Shown here: piece by piece, positions 50,210 to 64,000 of the stretch
Layout: the number at the start of each line of letters is the position of its first letter
How positions within the stretch are numbered: the stretch's first letter is position 1
Source of the DNA: Xiphias gladius
Taxonomy: Eukaryota > Chordata > Actinopteri > Istiophoriformes > Xiphiidae
Length of the DNA: 64,000 bases
Assembly: GCF_016859285.1 (NCBI RefSeq)
Contig: NC_053400.1
Location: 17,835,046-17,899,045, forward strand
Direction: 5' to 3'
Position numbers and translations under genes: made by a program
The notes under the pieces: model-generated
Databases searched by the model: none
Told to the model about the DNA's origin: nothing
Seen by the model: only the letters and a program-made list of their open reading frames with translations

Positions 50210-51453
50210 GAATCAACAGGCTGTAGCTCGGCTTGTGAAGCCTTACGTGACCCGGAAAATTAGTCTCCAAATGTCCGGGTTGAAAGGGAAGTACAGTTGA
50301 TCAGAAAAGGGGCGAGAAATTACTCAGCTGCAGTTGAAATTTTATGTCCAGCGTCTTCAGATCCACAACAGTCAGGAGAAGCTGATGTTTCTCAAAGTTA
50401 TCACCAGTGTCAGTGTGATGGTCGAACCATTCAGTGATCGATCTGTAATGAAATATTTTTTGCATTCATAGATACTTGCACTGGGAAATTAACAACTGAA
50501 CATTCTGATATCGTATCAATATCCGTTGCATCAACTGTGATTTTTTTGATGAGCCAGTTCCTGAAATGTTCCTATTTTGCAAAAGGACATACATGCACTT
50601 CGCAAGCAGGCTGACTAAAAAAAACAAAACAGTAATGCAAACTGAGCATTGGATTAACAATACTGCTCAGGGCTCTATGTTGAACACATTTCACTGTGCA
50701 CACCTTTACTTATGATGGCTTTTGAGTCTGACCCTTCACTTAAACTTAACAGCCTGACCAGTGCACACCGGGGACCTGGAAAAGAGACATACAGCGTCAC
50801 ATGTCCTCATCATAAACTGGCTGTTATTAAAAATGATATGAATGTTTTTTAAAGTCTTAAACATGAACCGCAAGTGCAGAAGAGGTTAAGCGTTTTATAC
50901 AAGTCAAGCTGGATAGATAATTAGGTGATGTTTTTGTTTTTTTTTTCCATTTTAAAAACATGACCCTCTTCTTGCGTTAGCGTTAAGTGACATGTACTTT
51001 TTAAAAAACGGGCTTAATAACAAACACAAATCTCAAATAATAAAGCAATTTTGGTCGATACCTAAAGTATGCCAGCGCATATCTCCTCAGATCACTAAAG
51101 AGCCTGACCAGTGTCTACAGAGACTGTAGGAGAAGTCAAGCTGATGACACACGGGACGGTGTTGAACTGCCTGTGCCAAACACCGGTTAAACAAACGCCC
51201 CGGCTTTTAATGTGAGTAGATTACTTTTTTCCTTTTCTTTAACGTAACAATAACATCTGCTGCCCTTTTGTTACTCTGCGCCCTACAGTAGCTAGTTAGC
51301 AAACGTTACACCCTGCTGAAGACAAAATACAACAGACCACATGTTCGATATATATAAATGTTTGAATATATAAATACGTCGGTTTAGTCCATGTAATGTC
51401 GTCGCTGTTAAGTGAAGCGTGGAGGATAAAATGCAGATAATTAGTTTCAGTAC

Positions 51454-51510
51454 CTTTGGTGTCTATCAGCCGACAGAGAATGACTGAGCCCTCTGTGTTT
51501 TGGCAGCTCG
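51454..51510 (-). other. Probable 5' UTR exon of slc38a7
   Basis: On the minus strand a GC-richer patch ends at the donor ACACCAAAG/GTACTGAA (exon end 51454). Upstream of the start-codon exon there is a matching acceptor, GAGCTACAG/CCTGTTGATTC, a few bases before ATG at 50209. The exon's upper limit is arbitrary because the transcription start is unknown. Confidence 0.4.
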
Positions 51511-51538
51511 TAGAAAGCCGAGGGACATGTGACACTTC

Positions 51539-51548
51539 GTCACGTGAG
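51539..51548. promoter_or_regulatory. CLEAR-type E-box upstream of slc38a7
   Basis: GTCACGTGAG matches 9 of 10 CLEAR positions (GTCACGTGAC). It lies about 85 bp upstream of the proposed first-exon donor. A related E-box, GACATGTGAC, lies at 51524-51533. SLC38A7 is a lysosomal protein, so TFEB-family control is plausible. Confidence 0.6.
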
Positions 51549-51639
51549 TGGACTGCTGGGCAGGAACTGTGGGTATTGTAGTTCCCCGTGTTCACAGCGC
51601 TCCCTCTACACTGTGGTGGGGCTCGAAGAAAACGTACCA

Positions 51640-52496
51640 ATAACAGTTTCAGAATACTCTATTACTAGTACAAAAAAAAAGAAAGTAAAAAAAATTATAC
51701 TTATATGTAAGCATAATCAGGAAAATGTACTTCAAGTATCAAAAGTTAAAAAAAGTATTCAATCCAGAAAAATCCCCCAATGAGTGTTAAACTACTATAT
51801 ATTATATCATTTGATTATTATTATTACTGAGGCATCAATGAGTCTGAAGCATTTTACTATTGTAGCTGTTTGAGGTAGAGGTTATTTTTAACTATTTCAC
51901 ATAGGGCTACAACCAATGATCATTTTCACTGTTGATTAATCTGCTGATTGTCTTTCTCAATTAATTGATTGATTGAGCTTGTAAAAATTCGGAAAATGGT
52001 GAGAAATGCCCATCACAATTACCCAGAGCCCAAAGTGACACCTTCACAATGCTTTGTTTTGTCCAACCAACAGCCCTAACCTCAAAATTAATTAAAATTA
52101 AAAAAAAAAAGATTTAAATTAACATACTTAAAAGGAAATGCAGCACATCTTCCCATTTGAGAGGCTGGAACCATGAAATCTTTGGCATTTTGTATGAAAA
52201 ATTACCAGAAGTTGTCCATTAATATTTTGTCAATCGGCTAATCGTTTCAGCTCTAATTTATATACTGTTGGAGAGTTTAATTTATAATAAAGCATCATGT
52301 TTTATAAAATCACATTTTGTATGCAAAAATCTCAATTTGTAAAGTAACTAGTAACTAATGCTGTCAAATAATTTTAGTGGGGTAAAAAAGTAATATGCTG
52401 TATTTCTTTCTAAAATGTAGTGGAGTTGGCATGAAAAGAAAATACTCAAGTGAAGTACAAGTACCTCAAATTTGTACTTTGTAACATTCCACTACT
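51640..52496 (-). mobile_element. MITE (CAGTGGTGGAAAGTA family) interrupted by another MITE
   Basis: Minus-strand reading from the right end gives CAGTAGTGGAATGTTACAAA, GTACAAATTTGAGGTACTTG and CACTTGAGTATTTTC, then TAGTTACTAGTTACTTTAC, the family order. It is split at 51902-52255 by a TAGGGCTGCAAC-type MITE. The left end is eroded. Confidence 0.7.
51902..52255 (+). mobile_element. hAT-like MITE (TAGGGCTGCAAC family), copy 4, nested
   Basis: Starts TAGGGCTACAACCAATGATC and ends CGTTTCAGCTCTA. The interior holds AAAATGGTGAGAAATGCCCATCACAATTACCCAGAGCCCAAAG in the family order, with an A-rich insertion near 52095. Best preserved interior of the four copies. Confidence 0.8.
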
Positions 52497-52959
52497 GTAT
52501 ATTTTATAGGTGAAGTCTCATGTGATACTTTAGTATTTCTTATAATTAGTTAAATGTTTGATAAACACCAATTTAATGCTGCGCTGAAACAAGTGGAACT
52601 TAATTATCTCCAGTCCACTATGAGTCAAGGCTTGATCATCAACAGGGCAAAGTTAGCAATTTCCACAGGATCCCTAAAGACCCGGATTCACAGTGTCTCA
52701 ATGATATTGTGATAGACTGCAAAACAAACAAACAAACAAAAATGTTTAGGGCCTTGAAATCAGCCCTCTTTTGTAGAGGGACTCTGTGTCAAAATCTAAG
52801 GCCCACAGGTCAGTATCGCCCTGAGAAAATGTATGGGTTAATCCAGCCATGCTCCAGGTCCAGACACTCTCTGATTTGAATGCAGACTGTGAACAATACA
52901 CTGTATTCTAACAAACAGCCCTAGTCAATGATTACCAGGAAAGAGAAAACTAGCTTGAT

Positions 52960-52992
52960 CGTTTATCCTATCTTTTTAAGATAGGATAAACG
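52960..52992. repeat. Perfect 15-bp inverted repeat with 3-nt loop
   Basis: CGTTTATCCTATCTT, loop TTT, then AAGATAGGATAAACG: both arms pair over all 15 bases. It lies in the gap between slc38a7 and got2, outside both predicted transcripts. Confidence 0.95.
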
Positions 52993-53207
52993 TTATAACA
53001 TTATCTCATTATCTTCACGAAGACCGACTGTATTACATGTAATTGTAATGTAAAATATACCATCCATCGGAAAAAACAAGATGCAGCCATATAAGTATGG
53101 AAAGGTGGGTAAACTGGTGGTTCACTGATCACATTAGGAAGGGGGAAAAAAGAACAATAACATATACACACAGACACAAATTAGACCAGATTATTACTCC
53201 ATAATAA

Positions 53208-53213
53208 TTTATT
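53208..53213 (-). terminator. Candidate poly(A) signal of got2
   Basis: TTTATT on the plus strand reads AATAAA for got2, giving a 3' UTR of about 1.3 kb. Other weaker candidates are nearer to the stop codon. Confidence 0.35.
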
Positions 53214-54487
53214 GTTTGTTCAATAAGGTGCATGACCAGTGAACCATTATTTCATGACAGAATGCAAAACATGAAGGCACGGAAGTGCCAGATGTTTCAG
53301 AAGTATAAGTAGACTACGGTGAAACCCTGCATTCCTCAATGCCATCACCCTTAATGAATAACAGATTCATACACTGAAACATGATGGCTGACTGAATGAG
53401 CGGCAAGCACATATTTCTACATGAACTGTCCAGTGTTCAGCCCAATCAGGTACCCCACTTCACTTCGTTAACCACACAAAGATACATTTGTACTGGGATC
53501 AAATGCAGTACATTAAAAGCCTTTATCATGAAAAGAGAAATGGGGCATTTGATTTTGGGCTAAGGTGGAATATGAAAAAAACATCAGGTGGAATTCATTC
53601 TACATGTATTGATCTCTTCTCTGTACTGAGTTTAGCTCTTTTGGCTTTGGATGCTTGTCTGTTACTGGGTTAAACGGACCGACTGAGAGACTGCTGCCCT
53701 GCGACAAACGAGACTGAAAACAAAACACAAAAAAAAGGGATTTACAAATCCTACTGGAAAAGTGCTGAATACAAGGGAGATAGATTGGCAAATTCCAATC
53801 AGAGATAATGAGACTAAATTACCATATGATTGATTAGTTCAGATGAACAACAACAGATTAAACCTGATAGTGAATTGATTACTCGATTGACAAATGCCTT
53901 GTAATACAGTAAAGTCCAATGATAAAAACAGAGAGTCAGCCTAATCTTGAAACTCAAACAGTGCCTTACATCTTATAAAGTGCTACAACTTAACTGTTAC
54001 AATTAAGGAAGAAAATAACTCATTTTCTATAGCCTCCACAAAGCAACAGATCTCACCTTGCACGTAAAACTAATGCACAGCCTAACATTGCCCTGGTGTT
54101 AGTTCCTTGATGTTTTATAGTGAGTGGGCCCACAGCAGATAAACAGCACACATTTAGGAGGACACTAACGCACAGCCGACAGTTGATTCCACATAATAAA
54201 TAAACAAAGATGAGACATCAGCTCAGTCAGAGGGAGAAATCATTGTTTTTACAATTTGGCAGGGGAGCCTGTTCAGTGAAATGTTTAATTAAAAAAGAAA
54301 AAAAAAAGAAAAAAAGTTGACAAAGTCGAATTCATGATGAAATCCAATCCAAAAAAAATGTCTAACTAAAAGTAAATATTGAGCTCTCTTCTATAGGTGG
54401 AATGGAGCAGACAGAGAATAAGTGACGCATTAAGCTCCTCATTGACACTGCTGCTTTGATTTTGTAGCTCCCCCAGCAGGATCCACT

Positions 54488-59836
<5,349 letters not shown>

Positions 59837-62509
59837 CTGCGAAGACACCAAAGCAGGTGAATTGTGATATGGAGGGGACTAAAACCCTGAAGAGAGTAAA
59901 AAGTTCACTGATAGGAGTTCAAGAGTTCCCTTCATAAACAGAAACACTAATGGATCCTTACAAGGTTATGAAATGTGCTGCTTCTTAAGTTTTCATGGCC
60001 TTAAGTGACCCTGGCCACACTAGTGTTACGGCCGTATTAGCCATGCTCCAGGGACATGCTATGGACCTAATGCTCGAGCTTAACTCCTCATGTGACGTAC
60101 CACACTGACGTAGAGCTCATGAACCACACATGCTCAGTGGGCACAAGTTTGATGAAACAAACATTATAATCCATTCAGAAAGTCCAGAGTCCAAAAACAA
60201 GAGTAAAACTTCATCTGGATCTAAAACACAGTTTCAGAAATCGCTCCCACATTCACTCAGTCAACGGAATATCATATCATTCTTGTCTTTTAACCGTCTT
60301 TAAATCTATTGTGTTTTACATGAAAAAAAAAAAAACTGCTGAAGAATGAATGGATTTGTTCATTCTTCAACATTCACTTATTCAGTGTTAAGCAAATATT
60401 ATTAATTAACAACCCAAATCATCTATAATAACTAGAATGTTAGAAATTACTGATCTGTGAAAATAGAAATATCTGTAGTAAGAAGACTGAGGTACAAAAC
60501 ACAAAAGTAAGTAAAGGCAGGAGAGTAAGTTAGCAGATCAGGATTGAAGGCAGCAAATGTAAGCTCCATGTCAGATGTAAAAAGGTCCTGCACTCTGACC
60601 TCTTGACATCAGCCTGACAGTCCTCACAGCTTTTCATGCATGTGACAGCGGTGCAGCATGTGTAAATGGATTATATCCACTTATGTTAAACATACCACAA
60701 TAAGAAACTGTATATGTAGGCCTACAAACACACCAGGGTTTACAGAAAGTAAAAACTCCAGTTTTAGCCACGGTGAATGTTTTTAAAATACTTTTATTTC
60801 TAATTGAATGTTTACATACTGGTGCAAGTGTCAGGTCCAACGTAGAACAACTTGAACAGGATCACAGACCAATAAATACTACTACTAATAAATAAACCAA
60901 TAAACCCAAACACTGGATAAGAATATATTCTGAATTATATATCTGAATTATTCCCAACACAATCTCATTATAATACATCTATATCTATCATAAATTATCA
61001 TATTTTAAAAAGTGAGTTTCTACAGCAAACGAAACTTAATGTGAGTGGAAAGAGGATGGATCAGACCAGAAAATCCAAAATTTAGCATGAGGAATATCAA
61101 CTCAAAGATGTTTCAGGTAGAGTCCTTCTCAGTATGGCGATGACTCAAACACTACCCGAATCATCTGTGCATGATGTGTGTTCTGCATTGAAAAACATAG
61201 TAGTGTGATGTGAAGTCTTTTAATATCTATCTTGTGATATCCAATTAAGATTACTCAGAGGTTTAACACCCCAACAAAGCAAAGCTGGATTCAGTAATTA
61301 GCTCTACAAAAAACTTATGAAGGAGTACACTGTTTTACATTTCTAATGTTGTTCATGGTACACAACTACCACTCAAAATGAAAGTCTATATTCAGTAACA
61401 GGGGACTGCACAATTCCAATGTGTAGGCTGATAAGATGAAAGAAATGCATACAGAAATTAATACAAGTCAATGGTAAATAAAGCTTACTTTACAAGAGAG
61501 TTAACAAAATGAAATTCAACTGAAAATTGAAAACTAAAACTAAACTTTGCCAGATTACTAGATACCACTTGTGTGTTAAAGATCTATAAAATCAGTTAAT
61601 TACTGACTGCTTTGCTACTGGATATTTGGCAACTATACTATAATGGATTGCTACTAATATAATAATTGTCTTGTAGCTGTAATCTTTTATGCTTTACATT
61701 AATAAATTAAATACATTTTGTAACATCTGCTTGATAAATGTAGATTGTAGCGTGTTGTGACCTTCATTGCACTGCTGCTCACACATAGTCTCAGGTTTCT
61801 TCTACTTTATATACCCTATAAACTCTGCAGCTAAATTTAGGACTGAAGGCTCTGCAAAGGGCAAGAGTCTACAATCCTCTACTGATAATTTTAAAAATCA
61901 CACTTGTTTATTTAGTAGTGACTACAGTTCACTGAAACAATTCAAAACTGTTCATACTACCTGCAGTTTTCAACTTTAATAAAATGGGGCATTAGATCCT
62001 GAAGCACTAATACTGCACGCTGAAGATAACGACGTCGAAGCAGCACTTTACAATACAATGCAATAAAAAATGTTAAAAAACATGGATGAAACTACCTTTT
62101 GTGAAGCTAATAATGTTCAGACTGTGTCAGAGAGGTGTATTTTTGAGGCTGTAGTTTGTGGTGCTGTTGTACTGTAAATGTACATACTTTCATCGCAACT
62201 CCCTGTATGTGATTCTGTCATATACAGGGGCAATTGCAATTTACTTTTGAAGTTTAAGAATTGATAAGATTTCATTATTTGCATTGCAAAATTACAGTGA
62301 AATATCGTAAGCAGCAATATGTGAGTAGATTTAATAAAGACTATGTACAGTATGCACTATATGTGTATGTGAGAAGACAAATAATGCAACAAAATAAACA
62401 CACCCGTGCAAAAATAGAAAAAGTTGTCGTTATTATATATTATGTAGTATTGTACAATTGAGAATCACAGCAACAACTAGACTGGCACTCAATCCAGTGT
62501 TCAGCTCCA

Positions 62510-62755
62510 ACAACGCGAAAAATGCCCTATCACACAATGTTAAGGAAAGTGATTTTAAAAATCCTGGATCCGCTCCTGTAACCGGATCCACACATAAATT
62601 TAATGGGTTCCTCTCTGGCGCATGCCCTGTCCTTTCACCAATTTTGGTGCAAATCGGTTCAGTAATTTATTACATAACCCTTCTGATAAATTTAAAAAAA
62701 AACAACAGACAGACAGACATGGGTGAAAACATAACCTTCTTGGAGGAGGTAAAAA
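62510..62755 (+). mobile_element. RTE-like non-LTR retrotransposon 3' tail (copy B)
   Basis: Same block order as the copy at 960-1185: CCTGGATCCG, AATTTAATGGGTTCC, TGGTGCAAATCGGTTCAGTAA, ACATAACCCTTCTGATAAA, ACAGACAGACATGGG, GTGAAAACATAACCTTCTTGGAGGAGGTAA. The end closely matches the (C/T)TTGG-GGAGGTAA terminus common to these tails. Same orientation as copy A. Confidence 0.6.
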
Positions 62756-63334
62756 TGCTACATGTTAGGGAACATTTGGGTTCAAGCGGTCTCATCATTG
62801 CTGCAGTGTGCATCCACACAGAACCTTTGAACAGCTGGACTTCAGCATTTAAACATCAGTGACTGGCGAGTTATCAGCGATCAATAGATCAACGGCCTTT
62901 TTGGTAAATTACAGGGACGGACTGCTGGGCTTACAACGGCGCTCCTTCCGTACCTACTCTCGAGTCTGTCTTCAGATGTTTGGAAAAAACCCTCTTGTCA
63001 TTCATTTATTCTTGAGAACCAGACCAATGTGCTTGAGCATGATACGAGAAGACGAGTCAAAAGCAGAAACTGTGAAACACACCCTTACAGACAGAAACGT
63101 GGTATGTGAGCAAAACGAAACCTAAAGTTTACACCTGCGAACACAGGAGCAGTGCAAAGATCAGGCACAGACACACGAACAGAAACGTCTGATAAAGCTT
63201 CCTGTATTTACAGAAGCTACATATGAACACGTTTAAGCAGATAAAAGCGCAAAGCCAAACCTAAACTAATTTGCCCTCCAAGCAGAGCCGGAAAGGACAC
63301 CGATGTCTGTCTCAGTTTCACCGCTAGAAATGAG

Positions 63335-63373
63335 CCAATCAGTGAGCAAAAGCGGAACGCAACAGCCAATCAG
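63335..63373 (+). promoter_or_regulatory. Tandem CCAAT boxes (NF-Y type)
   Basis: CCAATCAG occurs at 63335-63342 and again at 63366-63373, a spacing of 31 bp, in a GC-richer stretch. Paired NF-Y sites about three helical turns apart are typical of housekeeping promoters. Which gene they serve is unknown. Confidence 0.5.
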
Positions 63374-64000
63374 CTCGCACGACTTCCCCGACTACGACGA
63401 GTCGCTTAGCTCAAACTGTGCGTGGGCTCTGAAAACTGAAGCCACCGCGATTGTATAATTCCTTAAAGAAAGTTGCCCCTTAAAACCAAATACAAGGCAA
63501 AATCGCTGCCATCCCAAACGACACATTGATATAAATGAATTACTCATAACGCATCAAACAGAGCCGGTCTGTTATGTTCTCCTACAGGCTGGTGACTGCT
63601 CCAGGGGGACTTGTGCTACTGACACATCACAGCGTGACTTTCAGCAATAGCAAGCCTCACTGATAGCATCGCCAAAATGCCCTCTAAGGTCATCTTAGTG
63701 CTCACCATAGATGATGTCTGGAGCAACAGGTGCTGACCTGAGGGGCTGCAGAGTCATAGAACGTTTTAACACAGCACTCGGGCCCTGTTGAAACCGTTTG
63801 ACCCCGGTTTTTGGTAGCGAGCCAGCTAGTGTTGCTAAAGGAGGTACAGAGTAGTGGAGCTTACACACAAGTCTTATGAGTGACGGAACCGTGGACGTTA
63901 AGGTTAAATGACGGCTTGTCCGCTGGTCAAGCTAGCTGAGAAACTAACGCCGCTAGCGCTGCAAAAAATAACCAACACAGCTGTGTTTAATTGCCTTTGT

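Larger units (their letters stand above)
52500..54487. other. Region between slc38a7 and got2, including got2 3' UTR
   Basis: No coding exon is seen. The got2 3' UTR probably runs from 54487 leftwards to an AATAAA signal (plus-strand TTTATT) at 53208-53213. A perfect hairpin lies at 52960-52992. The remainder is AT-rich with no recognised element. Confidence 0.5.
59840..64000. other. got2 intron 1 or upstream region
   Basis: AT-rich to about 63.2 kb, then G+C and CpG rise. No coding exon was found on either strand. It holds an RTE-like tail at 62510-62755 and two CCAAT boxes near 63.35 kb. The last 600 bases have many CpGs and could be the promoter or 5' UTR region of got2 or of a gene to the right. 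Confidence 0.45.

Noticed and set aside
63738-63757. Possible got2 first exon: ATG encoding MTLQPL and ending AG before GTCAGC, phase 2, in frame with exon 2
   Set aside because: It would leave a targeting peptide of only about seven residues before SWW, and no upstream in-frame ATG exists. The donor is only fair and the phase match has a one-in-three chance.

Overview
The window is teleost fish nuclear DNA. The genes are split into many short exons with GT-AG introns, the protein sequences look fish-like, the intergenic DNA is AT-rich with long CA/GT microsatellites, and the interspersed repeats are typical of teleosts (Rex3-type RTE tail, L2-type LINE, tRNA-derived SINE, Tc1 fragments, hAT-like MITEs). 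I rebuilt six protein-coding genes by reading splice sites and checking reading phase at every junction. Five are complete in their coding exons. I saw no CRISPR array, rRNA or tRNA gene, and no retroviral or large virus-like element.

Layout, left to right. (1) 1-6 kb: intergenic, with an RTE-like tail, an orphan CpG-rich promoter-like block (2.9-3.9 kb) carrying a GT/GA microsatellite, a decayed Tc1 transposase fragment and a SINE. (2) 6.1-20.2 kb, minus: stereocilin (strc), 29 coding exons, about 1,970 residues. (3) 20.2-24.4 kb: gene-free. (4) 24.5-29.2 kb, minus: gas8/drc4, with RFX X-box motifs at its promoter. (5) 30.8-34.8 kb, minus: an E2F4-like factor containing a minor-spliceosome AT-AC intron and a GC-AG intron. 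(6) 36.6-41.0 kb, plus: cathepsin A (ctsa). (7) 44.1-50.2 kb, minus: slc38a7, tail-to-tail with ctsa. (8) 54.5 to beyond 64 kb, minus: got2, with its first exon not identified in the window.

Functional themes. gas8 is an axonemal (motile cilium) protein and strc is a hair-bundle protein. ctsa and slc38a7 are both lysosomal and both carry a CLEAR-type GTCACGTG motif near the presumed start of transcription. slc38a7 (lysosomal glutamine/asparagine export) and got2 (mitochondrial aspartate aminotransferase) are neighbours in other vertebrates too. I found no sign of a new multi-gene system. The observations most worth checking are the AT-AC and GC-AG introns of the diverged e2f4-like gene, a MITE insertion in ctsa whose flanking duplication copies the exon 1 splice donor, the paired CLEAR motifs, the X-boxes at gas8, and a perfect 15-bp hairpin between slc38a7 and got2.
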